Below are positions 39,243 to 50,500 of a DNA stretch of 53,114 nucleotides, in pieces (the first letter of the stretch is position 1; every line of letters starts with the position of its first letter). The notes beneath the pieces are model-generated. The model ran no database searches. It was not told where the DNA came from and was given only the letters and a program-made list of their open reading frames with translations. Source of the DNA: a virus; the IMG/VR virus record IMGVR_UViG_3300044673_000235, positions 1 to 53,114 of that record; one strand, 5' to 3'. The position numbers and the translations under genes were made by a program.

Positions 39243-40195
39243 CCCGAACCACGGCGGATCTTCGGGCCCTGCAGAGCCTCCCCCACGAGACGAAGATCGA
39301 GTGGGCGAGGGAAAAGATCCGCGAGGCCCAGGATCGCTGCTGGCTCCTGGGCCTGGACCTCTGCGTGAGCGTGGCCGGGAAGGACTCCCGCGCGCTCCTC
39401 CACCTCGTCCGATCCCTCTACCCCGAGACGAAAGCCTGCTTCGTGGACACCGGGCTGGAGTACCCGGAGGTCCGCGCCCTAGCTCGCGCCACGCCAAACT
39501 GCGATATCATCAAGCCGAAGATGCGCTTCCCCGACGTGGTGGCGAAGTACGGCTGGCCGGTCACGACGAAGAAGCAAGCGAAGTACGTGCGCGAGCTGCA
39601 GACTTCCAAATCGGCCTATTTGATCTTGGTACGCAGAACGGGTTTTACTAAGGCCGGGTCCTTTCTGAGCATGAGACAATGCTCTGCAAAATGGATACGA
39701 CTGTTTGTTGACACGGAAAAGCCAATAGCTATATCAGAAAAGTGTTGCGAAGTAATGAAGAAAGACCCCATCCACAGATACTCTAAAAACAAATACCTTC
39801 AGGTTATTGGGGTCATGACTGACAACTCAAAGCAGAGAGAGCATTCTTGGGTTACTTACGGATGCAACGCTTTCGATCAGAAGAACCCAACCTCTCGCCC
39901 GCTGATGATATGGACAGAGCAGGATGTGCTGCGCTACATCAGAGACAACGAGGTGGAGATCCCGTCAGTGTACGGGGAGATCATCGGGGAGTACGGGACT
40001 CTTGCCACAACTGGCTGTACCAACACAGGTTGTGTCTTCTGCGGTTTTGGAGTTCATCTAGAGAGGGGCTTGAATCGCTTTCAGCGTCTTGCAGACACAC
40101 ATCCGAAGCTCTGGAAGTATGTGCTGTTTCGCCTCGGGATGGCGAAGGTGCTAGATCACATGGGCGTCAACTACTACCCGGAGTGGCTCTCATGA
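39239..40195 (+). CDS. PAPS reductase-like (adenine-nucleotide alpha-hydrolase fold) protein
   Basis: The product is 318 residues. WLLGLDLCVSVAGKDSRALL near residue 40 is the SGGKDS-type PP-loop. KACFVDTGLEYPEVRAL, then GWPVTTKKQAKYVRELQ and SRPLMIWTEQDVLRYI follow family order. TTGCTNTGCVFCGFGVHLER near residue 265 is a Cys cluster suited to zinc or an iron-sulfur cluster. Phage members are common, with roles unclear, some tied to DNA thiolation or sulfur use. GC falls sharply from about 39600 to 40200, roughly the C-terminal two thirds, suggesting recombination within the gene. Confidence 0.85.
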   Translation: MTRTTADLRALQSLPHETKIEWAREKIREAQDRCWLLGLDLCVSVAGKDSRALLHLVRSLYPETKACFVDTGLEYPEVRALARATPNCDIIKPKMRFPDVVAKYGWPVTTKKQAKYVRELQTSKSAYLILVRRTGFTKAGSFLSMRQCSAKWIRLFVDTEKPIAISEKCCEVMKKDPIHRYSKNKYLQVIGVMTDNSKQREHSWVTYGCNAFDQKNPTSRPLMIWTEQDVLRYIRDNEVEIPSVYGEIIGEYGTLATTGCTNTGCVFCGFGVHLERGLNRFQRLADTHPKLWKYVLFRLGMAKVLDHMGVNYYPEWLS

Positions 40196-42444
40196 GGCTT
40201 GTGATTGACTTCGAAACCCGGAGCGCCTGCAATCTCAAGACCGCAGGCCCGGCAAAGTACGCCGCCCACCCTACAACGCAGGTCATCTGCCTAGGTGTCA
40301 AGGTGGACGACGAGCCTGCCCGGCTCTGGTGGGCCCCCTGGGTGCCACACTTTACCCCAGGAGAGCCCAGCTTTAAAATCTGGATAAACCACCCGGAGTC
40401 TTCCAGCCACTTCGTTGGAACCCCAGAAGATCTTGCTCTGGATGGTTGTCTATGTGAAGTTGGCCCAGCTCTGTTGGGCACAGAGGCAGAATACAACAGG
40501 CTTAACCCACTTATTGATGACGAACTTCGATCATTCGTCCAACAAGCAGATCTGATCGAAGCCCACAATTTCGAGTTTGAACGCGCGATCTGGCATCAGC
40601 TCATGGTCGCGAAGTACGCGTTCCCCCCGCTCGACCTTGCCCGATGCTCCTGCACGGCCGCCCGCGCCGCAGTCCACGGGCTCCCCCGGAAGCTCGAGGA
40701 TGCCTGCAACGTCCTGGGCCTGCACGTCCGCAAGGACATGCTGGGCCACGCCTTGATGATGAAGCTTTGCAAGCCCAGGACGGCCCGCAAGGACGAAGAT
40801 CCAAACGTCCTGCACTGGCGCGAGGACCCCGAGGAATTCCGGCGCCTGGGCGCCTACTGCCTAGACGACGTCGAGGCCGAGGCGGCCCTGTCGAAGGCCC
40901 TGCGGCCCCTCTCTGCCTCGGAGCAGGAGGTCTGGCGCGTCGACCAGGAGATCAACGCCCGCGGCGTGTGCGTCGACCTGCCGGCCGTCCGCTCGATCAT
41001 CGAGACACTCTACACCCACGAGGATGGGCTCCTGGCCGAGATGGTCGAGCTGACCGATGGGAGGGTCGCCTCACCCCGGCAGGTGGCTTCGCTTCGCGAC
41101 TGGCTCGCGGCCCGCGGGGTGCCCACCGAGAACCTCCAGAAGGGCACGGTCAACGATCTGTTGGCGAACGGCGTGATGCCCGAGGTGCGGCGGGTCCTGG
41201 AGATCCGCCAAGCGCTCGGCCGGGCGAGCACCGGGAAGTTCACGGCCATGGCCCAGCGGGCCGACGCCGACCACCGGTGCCGATCGCTCTTCCTGTACAA
41301 TGGGGCTGGCACGGGCCGTTGGGGCGGGAAGGCGATCCAGCCGCAGAACCTACCGCGGGACTCCTACTCGGGTCAGATGCTGGACGTGACGCTGGATCTT
41401 TTCAAAGACCACAACATTGAAGGCCTGGCCCTCCTGATCGATGAGCCCTTCGCCGCGGCCTCCCGCTGCGTGCGTGGGGTCCTCACGGCCGGCCCGGGGA
41501 AGGACCTCGTCTGCGCGGACTACTCCTCGATCGAGGCGCGAGCGAACGCTTGGCTCGCCGGGCAGGATGACGTCGTGGAGGAGTTCCGTGCCGGCCGGGA
41601 CCTCTACAAGGTCGAGGCGGCCGGGACCTTCGGGTGTGGCTACGAGGAGGTCTCCAAGGCCCAGCGGCAGGTCGGCAAGGTCGAGATCCTGAGCCTGGGC
41701 TACGGTGGGGGCATCGCCGCCTTCGCCGCGATGGCGGGCAATTACGGGATCGACCTCGAGACCCTGCCGGCCCTCGTCTTCCCCGGGGCGAACTCGGATG
41801 AGCGGGAGCAGGCTCTTCGTACGGCCGCGGGCTTCTTGCAGCGAAACCCTGCAGCGATGAGCACAGACGCCGCGATGGCGTGCGACATCATCAAGCAGAA
41901 GTGGCGGGCAAAGAACACCCGGATCGTCCGCTTCTGGGCCGCCCTGGGCGAGGCGGCCTCGAGCGCCGTCGAGAGCCCCGGCAAGGTCTTCAGCTACCGG
42001 AAGGTCTCGTTTCGAACGTGGAAGGACCCTGTCGGCAACAACTACCTCGTCTGCCGGCTGCCCAGCGGTCGGTACCTCTACTACTTCGGCCCGAAGATCC
42101 GCGCCATGAAGACCCCCTGGGGCGACCTGAAGGACGTACTGACCTACCACGGGGTCGACGGCGTGACCCGGCGGTGGGTGATCCAGAAGGCGCCGGGGTT
42201 CCTGCTCTGCGAAAACATCGTCCAGGCCGCCTGCCGGGACCTCCTGGCCGACGCCATGGTGCGCGTCGAGGCCGCGGGCTACCCGGTTGTCCTCCACGTC
42301 CACGACGAGCTTGTGAGCGAGGTGGACGAGGACTTCGGCAGCCTGGAGGCGTACGAGAAGCTCATGGCCGCGAGCCCGGAGTGGGCTCGTGGCTTGCCCG
42401 TGCAGGCAGTGGGCTGGCGCGGGAAGAGGTACAGGAAGGAATAG
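40192..42444 (+). CDS. Family A DNA polymerase with 3-prime exonuclease
   Basis: The product is 750 residues from ATG 40192 (overlaps the previous stop). Exonuclease motifs: LVIDFETRSACNL (residue 4), DLIEAHNFEFERAIW (about 120), and YCLDDVEAEAAL (about 225). Polymerase motifs: A VCADYSSIEARANAWLAG (about 442), B RQVGKVEILSLGYGGG (about 497) and C VLHVHDELVSEV (about 703). All catalytic acids are present. It should copy the phage genome with the Prim-Pol/helicase protein encoded in the opposite arm. Bases about 40350-40560, between exonuclease motifs I and II, are lower in GC. Confidence 0.95.
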   Translation: MRLVIDFETRSACNLKTAGPAKYAAHPTTQVICLGVKVDDEPARLWWAPWVPHFTPGEPSFKIWINHPESSSHFVGTPEDLALDGCLCEVGPALLGTEAEYNRLNPLIDDELRSFVQQADLIEAHNFEFERAIWHQLMVAKYAFPPLDLARCSCTAARAAVHGLPRKLEDACNVLGLHVRKDMLGHALMMKLCKPRTARKDEDPNVLHWREDPEEFRRLGAYCLDDVEAEAALSKALRPLSASEQEVWRVDQEINARGVCVDLPAVRSIIETLYTHEDGLLAEMVELTDGRVASPRQVASLRDWLAARGVPTENLQKGTVNDLLANGVMPEVRRVLEIRQALGRASTGKFTAMAQRADADHRCRSLFLYNGAGTGRWGGKAIQPQNLPRDSYSGQMLDVTLDLFKDHNIEGLALLIDEPFAAASRCVRGVLTAGPGKDLVCADYSSIEARANAWLAGQDDVVEEFRAGRDLYKVEAAGTFGCGYEEVSKAQRQVGKVEILSLGYGGGIAAFAAMAGNYGIDLETLPALVFPGANSDEREQALRTAAGFLQRNPAAMSTDAAMACDIIKQKWRAKNTRIVRFWAALGEAASSAVESPGKVFSYRKVSFRTWKDPVGNNYLVCRLPSGRYLYYFGPKIRAMKTPWGDLKDVLTYHGVDGVTRRWVIQKAPGFLLCENIVQAACRDLLADAMVRVEAAGYPVVLHVHDELVSEVDEDFGSLEAYEKLMAASPEWARGLPVQAVGWRGKRYRKE

Positions 42445-42633
42445 TTACCCCCACGGGCACGGTCGCCCGCACTCGGGCGGTGCCCCGACGCACCGGCTCG
42501 GGTACTCCGGGTGTAGGAGCTTCCGGATCGCCGGGCAGGGATCCCGCTCGCAGGACTTACGAGCCGCCTCCTCACGGGAGAGCGGCGCGTGCCTTTCCCA
42601 CAGCTCGAGCCAGGCAACCCAGGGGTCAGTCAC
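42445..42633 (-). CDS. Small Cys-rich last leftward gene
   Basis: The product is 62 residues from GTG 42633, overlapping the tailspike stop by eight bases. It has a Trp-rich helical start (TDPWVAWLELWERHAPL) and cysteines in SCERDPCPAI, SRCVGAPPECGRPCPWG. Its stop abuts the polymerase stop with no gap between convergent genes. Unknown function. Confidence 0.6.
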   Translation of the reverse strand: MTDPWVAWLELWERHAPLSREEAARKSCERDPCPAIRKLLHPEYPSRCVGAPPECGRPCPWG

Positions 42634-44506
42634 TCCCGTATTCCGCGATGGCTTCCCACATGATGGGCTGGTCGGGAGCAGCGTTCCCATCGTCCAGGTT
42701 GAAGGTCACGTCGAAGCCGGTCATCGTCCGATTCGTGACAAAGCAAACCGTGCGGGCCAGCGTGGGCGTTACCTGGACGACAGCCGGGACGGAGCCCAGG
42801 CCGTGAAGGACCGTCGTTCCCGAGGTGATCGTGCCCGTGGCCCCGCTGGTTCGCTTCTTCGCAGTGATCGTACCCGTCGCGTCGGCCGTGTCGATGTCCA
42901 TGTCGTACTTGGTCTTGTCAATCTGCAGACCGAAGCATCCAGCGCCCGCTTTGATCGAGAAATCCGTCGTGTTGCTTACCCGGCCGCCGATCAGGTTGGG
43001 CTGGGTGGCGTTCAGGACCTGGATCCCGTAGGAGGCCCCGCCCACCACGACGGGGCGCACAATCTCCAGCCCGTTGATCGGGGCGGGGAACCAGTTGGAT
43101 CCCTCGCAGTAGATCGCGGCGTTCGTGGGCCCGGCCGCCCCGGCGTAGGAGGAGCAATCCACCAGGTGGACATTGGTTGGCGTGCCCTCCTGATCCCCTA
43201 CGATCATGTAGCTGTAGTTCTTCGCGTTGATGACCGTGTTGCCTATAGCCTTCAGGTTGCGGAAGTTCCCGGAGAAGCCGAAACCATTTCTTCGGATCTG
43301 TGCGGGGTCTGGATCGACCGGGTGGTCAATCACGTTCTCTACGGTATTCCACGCGAATAAGTTGCTGTCGCAGCAAGGCTGCGCATCAGACTCTCCGCGG
43401 GAGTACATCGTGAAGACTTCGTTGTAACAGTCCACCACGTAGTTGGCTAGAACCTTGTTGTGAGAGGCTCCTGCACTCAGATACACAAAATGTCGACCGA
43501 TACGGGTGCCTTGGCATCGCTGGATGATGTTACGGAGACCGCCATCGCAGAGGATCGCGTACCCGCCAAAGTCCGTGCCGCCGTCCACACACAGGATGTC
43601 GGAGAAGTCGCATCTGTCTACGAGGTTGTTGTTGCCTTCGATCTGGATGCCGTACCGTGTGTTGGAGATCCCGAGGGAAAGCGCCTGGCATCCAAGGCTG
43701 CCCCCGTAGAAATGAACCGCCCGTTCCACCCCGGTGGTGATTCCTGAACCGGAAATCCGGAAGCCTTGGAGTCGGACGTAGGACTTCCCGTTGACCTTGA
43801 AAGCATCGACGTTGGCTTGCCCGATCTGGACGGTAATCCCCGGATGAAGGCCCTGCACTGCGGTGAATGAATCCGGATAGACGGGGCTGTCCAGAACGAA
43901 ACTCGTCGTCAGGAGGACCGTCCCGCCGCCGGCGCTCGTGGCCGCGGCGAGGGCAAGCCCAAGAGCGGTCGTCCAAGAGTTCCCTGCGGTCTTGTAATCC
44001 CGGATATCGAAGACCGCGGGCGTTGTCTGGCTGGGCGCCGGGGTGAGGGAAGTGAGTACCTGATTCACCAGTTGACCATCACCATCCCACCCCAAGATGG
44101 CTCCCGGTTGAGACGCCAGGGGGTAGGGCCGAGAAGCCCCCACCCAACCAGGCAAGTCTAGACGCCGGGCCGTGAGGTCTTGCACCATGGCCGTGAGCTT
44201 GTCCACCTGGGAGTTCAAGGCCTCGACCGAGAGAGGCCCGGACGTCGTCAGGTCGGAGGACCGGGACTGCTCTACCTTCCGGAGGAGCGTCACCAGGACC
44301 CCGGCCGCCGGCGCCGTGGTGAAGGCCACTGTCCCGCCAGACAGGAGCCCCGGCGTAAACGTCACCGAATAGGCGGTCCCCGGCATCAGAGACGAGCCTT
44401 GGTAGACCTCGAGTTCTGTTGCCTGCCAGATGGGCCAGGGGAAGGCATAGGATGCAGCCTCGACCGAGGTGTACTGGATCCGGGGCACGAGCTCGGTGAC
44501 GCTCAT
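42626..44506 (-). CDS. Tailspike with right-handed beta-helix
   Basis: The product is 626 residues. The N-terminus ([40 protein letters not shown]) is the podovirus fibre attachment domain, as at the start of T7 gp17. A coiled-coil linker (SVEALNSQVDKLTAMVQDL) follows. From about residue 190 beta-helix rungs appear (VFDIRDYKTAGNSWTTAL, GYAILCDGGLRNIIQRC, YGIQIEGNNNLVDRCDFS), typical of pectate-lyase-like depolymerases. The end is a compact beta domain. ATG 44506 follows GGAGG by five bases. It likely binds and cuts host polysaccharide. GC is lower near 43300-43500. Confidence 0.8.
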   Translation of the reverse strand: MSVTELVPRIQYTSVEAASYAFPWPIWQATELEVYQGSSLMPGTAYSVTFTPGLLSGGTVAFTTAPAAGVLVTLLRKVEQSRSSDLTTSGPLSVEALNSQVDKLTAMVQDLTARRLDLPGWVGASRPYPLASQPGAILGWDGDGQLVNQVLTSLTPAPSQTTPAVFDIRDYKTAGNSWTTALGLALAAATSAGGGTVLLTTSFVLDSPVYPDSFTAVQGLHPGITVQIGQANVDAFKVNGKSYVRLQGFRISGSGITTGVERAVHFYGGSLGCQALSLGISNTRYGIQIEGNNNLVDRCDFSDILCVDGGTDFGGYAILCDGGLRNIIQRCQGTRIGRHFVYLSAGASHNKVLANYVVDCYNEVFTMYSRGESDAQPCCDSNLFAWNTVENVIDHPVDPDPAQIRRNGFGFSGNFRNLKAIGNTVINAKNYSYMIVGDQEGTPTNVHLVDCSSYAGAAGPTNAAIYCEGSNWFPAPINGLEIVRPVVVGGASYGIQVLNATQPNLIGGRVSNTTDFSIKAGAGCFGLQIDKTKYDMDIDTADATGTITAKKRTSGATGTITSGTTVLHGLGSVPAVVQVTPTLARTVCFVTNRTMTGFDVTFNLDDGNAAPDQPIMWEAIAEYGSD

Positions 44507-47500
44507 CGGTTCCTCCGTGTTCCGGGGGGAGCCCCCAGGAAGGTGTTCAAAACCATGTTGGGCGTGATCTCGTCGCTGGCGATCCCGTCCAGGACCGCGG
44601 TCGATGTTTTCCAGATCTGGCCGGACGGGAGGCCCAGCCAGTACCCGCTCACGTCGAGGACGTCCTTCGGCTTGATCTCGCCCAGCCAATCCGGGTCATC
44701 CTCGATCCACTTGTCCGTCGCCTTGGAGGCCTCATGGAGAAGCTGGAGCGAGGCCTCGATGGGCCGGGAGGCTGGGGTCATCTCGTACTCGACCTTCCCG
44801 TACCGCATGCGGGTGAACGCGTTCACGGCATCCCGGACTCCAGGGACCATGCCGGGGAAGAGGAGGGCCGTGTCGCGCGTGGCCTTCTTCGCCGCGAACT
44901 TCTTCCAGGACTCCTTGTCCTCGTCGCCGTCCGGTCGCCGGTAACGCCCGCGGAGGACTTCGGCCAGGATCGCCGGCATGAGGACCGTCGAGACGAAGAC
45001 GCCCATCACGCCCCAGTTGGACAGCTTCCCGCGGGCGCGTAGGGCTTTGGCGTCCATCAGGAGGTTGGACAGCTTGTTCATCCAGCCGAAGAACATCGTG
45101 AAGAGCCGGGCGAGCGGGTGACCGGGGCGCATGACGTGGGCCATGTCCTGCACCTTGCCCGTGCCGATGGTCCTGCGGACCTCCATGTCGGCGTAGCGCA
45201 CGGCCTTCTCGTCGTCCCCATTGAAGGTGTCCAGACCCTTCTGGTAGGCCCCCAGCCAGCCGACGGTGGCGACATGGGCCTCGACCATCCCGGCGAAACC
45301 GAAGAGGTGGAGGCGATCCCGCTTCTTCCCGGCCAGGGACTTCTTCGTGGCATCCAGGACGTCTCGGTTCCAGTTGTCTTTGATCTCCCGCAGGACCGCA
45401 GACTTCGCCAGGGCGGCCTCGAGGGTAGCGCTGCGGTTCTCCTCATTCATCCCCGCCCAGAAGGCCTTGGCCCCCTTTGCGAGGTAGAAGGGCCCGATCG
45501 ACGTGGGCGAGGTGAAGAGCGAGAAGTCCGCGAGCGCGTCCATCCCGATCGCGAGGTTCCAGCCCATCGCGACCGTCACAAGCCCGGCCCGGCTGTGGAG
45601 GAAGAAGCTCTCCCAGAAGGCCAGCGTATGGGAGTCGCGGTAGTCGTTCGCGACGTCGTGGACCCACTGCTTGACCTCCTTGAACATCGGCTCCCCGCCG
45701 ACGTTGTGGATCGCCCGGATGATGTCCTTCTGCGCGAGGAGCTTGTTCGCGTCCCGTACGGGGAGCCGATAGGCGATGTCGTGCGAGACGTTATCCAGGT
45801 GCTGCCAGAGGACGGAGAGGTCGAGGAGGGGTTGCTGCCCGCCTCCGAACTGCTGACGTCGCTCCGTGTGCCCCTTCCGGGTCGAGGCGCTGAGAGCGTT
45901 CCCACCCATCGCTTCTTGCAGGGTCTTCTTCGCGTCCAGCTTCGCCGTCCGGCTGCCGGCCGCCGGGTCTCCAAAGACGTTCGATCCTTGGTGGGGATTG
46001 TACGTGATTGGGTAGTACCCGCCGGCGAACTCCTCCCCGTGAAATGTGATGGGTTGGGCGACGACCTTCTCGGGCTTGACCCCGGTCGCTTTCTCGTGAA
46101 CTTGCTCGATGTGAGGCCAGAAGAGGTTGATTGCATCCCAGCAAGCCTGGACGAAGCGGAGCTCCTCCAGGGAGAGGGTCTTCTCGATGACGTGGACGAT
46201 GTCTTCGCGCGTCCAGCCTTCGAAGCCCTCCTCCATCCGGGAGATGTTCAGCTCGTTGCCCATGTTCAAGGCCATGCAAAGCACCTCTACCTTCGACAGG
46301 GTCGCGCCGCCCAGCTCAGGGTAGCTCTGCTTCTTGTACCAAGGACTCAAGACGACCTCGGCGCCCTGCTCCCCGGCCAGCCGCCGCAGCGCTCCCAGGG
46401 CGAAGACATCGGTCCCCTGCTTGCCCAGACGCTCGACCGCCGCGGCCTCGATCGCCTCCACGACGGGCTTCAGGACATCGGCCTTTGTGGCCGACGCCTG
46501 GGCGAAGGGCTCGATGAAGTGGGTGAGCCAGGGGCCCAGGGGCGTGCCCCCGTCCATCTGGGTGTAGAAGAAGTTCTCGATGCGCCGCAGGTAGGAGATC
46601 CCCTTCAGGAGGCCCCCCGGCTTCGCCCCTGGGCTCGTAGACTTTTTCTGCTTGGGCTGGCGGTCGGCCACCTCGACGCAGGCATCCACGACCGCCTGGA
46701 CCGCCGCCCGCTTCTCCCCTGCGAGGAGCTGGCCTTCGGCCCGGCCGATGTGCTCCAGGCTTTTCACGGCATCCACGTAAGCCTGGAAGAGGTCGACCGG
46801 CATCTGCCGGGGGTCAGGGGCCCCGGTGCGCCCGCGGGGGTTCGTTGCCGTCCAAGGCTGGAAGAGCCGGGGATCGATGTCCGGCATGTCCAGGGCATCG
46901 TTCTCGGGGTTCGCGTTATGGAGCTCGCGCTCGTGCAGCCAGGTTGCGAGCTTCGTCAGGTCCTCCGGGGTCGCCCCCGGCGCGAAGCCCCCGGCCCGGA
47001 GGAGCATCATGATCTGGTCCCGGTACTCCTGGGGGACGCTCTTCGGGGTGGATGCGTCGAACTTGCCCAGGTACTTCTCGCCCGCAGCGGCTTCGTCCCG
47101 AACCCGGATCGCCTCCAGAACCATCGCGTGGGCGAGGGCCTCGTTTCGCATCCAGACGAGAGCGTCGGCGGTCTTCCCGGCTGCCTGCAGCGAAGTGGCT
47201 TTCTTCCGGGCTCGGAGCTCCTGCGCGGAGAAGCGGGAGAAGGCAGAGGCCTCGGCCACGGGCAGCGTGGACAGCTTCTGCCGGGCGACCTCCCGCAGGG
47301 CCTTCGCGCGGATCCCCGCGGCCCGCAGCTTCTCGGGCTGGCCCTGCTTGGCTTGCACCAGGGCGATCGTCTCGAGGAGGAGCTTCAGCCGCTCGTCGTT
47401 GTGCCAGTCCTCGTCGGCCGGGACGGCGGCCGGGTCCTGCGTAGCCCGCAGGATGTCGGCTTCGGCCTGCTTCGTCAGCTCAACCACCCGCTCCTTGATG

Positions 47501-50500
47501 TAGCTGGCCTTCGCCGGCGCGGCGAGCATCTGGGCGACCATCTCGGCGGGCGTGGCGAACCCGTGGGCGGCGGCTACCGTCTCGGGGGCCTGCCCGCCCT
47601 CCAGCGACACGAGGCCCGGCCGGCGCTTGGACAGGGCCTTGCGCTGCTCCTCCCCCACGAGCCAGTCCAGGTCGGAGGCCGCGAGGCCCTGCCCGGCGGC
47701 GAGCTCGTCCATGGCCCGGTAGACCGGGTTCGCGTCGAGCTCCTGCTTCGCCTGGGCCGCGAACTCGGCCTTCCCGCCCAGGGCTTTGACGTAGGCAGCC
47801 AGGAGCCGGGACTCGCGGGTCCGGCGGGTCTGGGACTTCGCCTTCTCCCGGCGCTCCTGGAGGCGCTTCTGCTCGTCTTCTGTGAGCTTCCAGGCGGCGG
47901 TGAGGTCGCCCTTCAGCTCGTCGTAGGTCGTGTGGTACGCCTCGGCTTCCGCGATCTGGGCGTCAGAAGCCAACATGCGGTCGAAGATCCCCTTGATCTC
48001 GGGGTTCATGTCGACGTGCAGGTTCGCGACGTACCGGTAGACCGTCAGGAGCCAGGCCTTGAACTGGTCGAAGACGCCGACGAGCTCCACCGACGGAGCC
48101 TTGCCTTCGAAGAGGTAGGCTTCGAAGGACCGGGCGAACGTCTCGTGCTGTGCATCCGTGAAGGCCTGACCCTCAGCCGCGCCCAGGTGGGCCCGGATCT
48201 TCGCCAGTTCGTCCTTCAGGGATTGCGGTGCTTCGGGGTCGGCCGCCGCCTGGGTGTACTCCTCCAAGAAGAGGTGGCCCAGCTCGTGGATCAGGGTGCT
48301 CTTGTTGGCGGTCTCGAACAGCTTGATCACGGTCCCGGCGTTGCCGAAGGTGATGGCGCCGCGGGCTTCGTTCTGGCGGTTCTGGAAGAGGCTGAACCCC
48401 CGATTCAGCGCCGCCTCCTTCAGGGCCGGGGTGACGTCGAAGGCGGGGACCTTGGTTCCGCGAGCCTCAACGAGCGGTTCTCCTGTCTGCCTCCGAATAG
48501 AATTCTCAGCCTTGACGCGCTTGGATTCTTGCGCTTCTGCGAGTGTCGTCTCCCCCACCTTCACCCCATACTGCTTCGTGAGACGTGACACGGCAGCGGG
48601 GACGATCTTGTCGTAAAAGCCCTTCATGCCCTCGCCGCCGACCTTGAGGTCAAGGCCTTCCAGCGATCGACGCCGCACGCCAATCCCCGCGCTCTGACCG
48701 GCCACAGGCTGGGCTTCCAGAAGCTTTTGCGCCGCCTCCTTGCCGATGTAGTTCTCGATGTCAGCCGGGTTTCGGACGTACTGATCCAACACTTTATCCC
48801 CGGAAAGACCCCAGGCGGTGAGCGTCCCCCGCGAAGGCTCGCCTTCCAGCTTTGGTCGGCCCATCCCGCCGGTAGAGTTGTCCTCGTAGGTGATCCTGCT
48901 GATTTGCTTGCTCAGGTCGTACCGTTCCGCCTGCATCTCGCCCGGCGTCCACGCTACGCGGTCGTAACCCTCTTCGGCGGCCATGCGCAGGATGCGCTTC
49001 AGGGCGAGATCCACCCAGCCGCCGCGGTCGGTACCCTTGAAGGGGGCGTCGGGGACACCTTCAAAGACGCCTGGAACTTCTCTGATGGTGGAGGCTTCTC
49101 GGTCCACGAAGACAGGGGCGTTTTTCAGGTACTCCTCTGCCTCGGCCTTCGTCTCAAACTGTCCTCGCTGATTCCCGTTTTGGTCAATGACGGTGAACGC
49201 CGCAGGAGGGGTGCCGTACCCCTTTTTTCTCCCCTGCTGGTGCATATCCGATTGTATTTCTTCGATGAGTAGGATACGCTGTGTCTTATGCGAGCCCCCA
49301 ACGTCGAGTGCGCCTGGTGCCACACCCCCCTGTATCGGGAGCCTAACCGCCTCCGAAGATCGTCCCGCTTCTTCTGCAACAAGGCGTGCGGTGGAGCGTA
49401 CAAACACGGTCGCAGCGGCGGGTTCGCTGAACCGTACCGCCGCTTTCGGATCGCCGGAAAGAGCGTGCGAGAGCATCGCTTTGTCGCTGAGAAATTGCTC
49501 GGGCGTAAGCTCGGCTCGAACGAGCTGGTCCATCACATCGACGGGAATCAGCGGAACAATGCCCCGGAGAACCTTCGGATCACGAGCCGCGCTGAACACG
49601 CCCGCCTCCACGGCCTTTCGGTCTTCGACTTGAAGACCGCGCAAGCCCTCCGCCTGGAAGGCCGGACTTTCAACGAGATCGGTAAGCACTTTGGCCTGTG
49701 CGGCGAGACGATCCGCTCCCGCTTTGCCAGCCTGGGCTTGCACCGTGTCAGGCACCACAGCCGTAAAGTCCTGAAGCCTGACGTGGGCTAGCACTCCCGG
49801 TTCGTCCCAGTGCCCGCCACGGTACTCGTTACCCGGCAGCGTCAGCAGCACCTCCCGGTAGTTCTCGCCGCCGGGGGTCTTGTAGGCGCCGAATTTGGTG
49901 TTCGTCGCGGTGCCAAAGTCCTCTTCGGGCGACAGAAAGCCAAGTGCCGCTGCGACGTTTCTGGCCTCTTCTTCGGTAGCAAAGAACTCCTGCTCATCTT
50001 CATCAAATAGAGGGTCTACGCTTCCGTTGCTGTGCTCGAATTCCGCATACCACCCGTTTAGGTTTTCCCCTGTTCGGTACGTCCCCGCGGCAAGGCTTAT
50101 CGCTTCGCTGCCTTGCTTGCCGTCCGCGCGTGGTTTCCAGGGGATACCTAACCCTTCTCCCTTTCTCACCTCCTCCACCCGCACCTCATTCGCCGCGAGG
50201 TGCGCCTGCACCTCCCCCTTCGTCATCAAAGCCGCCGGGTCCAGCCCGGCCATGCGCCATTCGATCTCAGCCTTCGGGACCTGCTTGCCCTCCAGGAACT
50301 TCAGCCAGTCGCTGACCTTCGCCTTGGCCGGGCCCTTCTGCGCGGCCTCATCCAGCTTGGAGTACCAGATGGGGGCCTGCTTGTATGTCTTCCCCTCAGA
50401 GGGATAGCGAACCACCACATCTCCGGCCACGATTCCGTCGAACCCCTGGGCGCGAACGAACTCCGCAGGATCCGCAAACTTCGTGTTGAACTCGCGTGCG

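Noticed and set aside
45118-48588. A 1156-residue rightward open frame opposite the giant virion gene
   Set aside because: It is a typical antisense shadow of a high-GC gene: Leu/Arg/Gly/Val-rich, no domain, no ribosome-binding site, no promoter. The same holds for long antisense frames at 1718-3286, 3888-5675 and 29096-30745.
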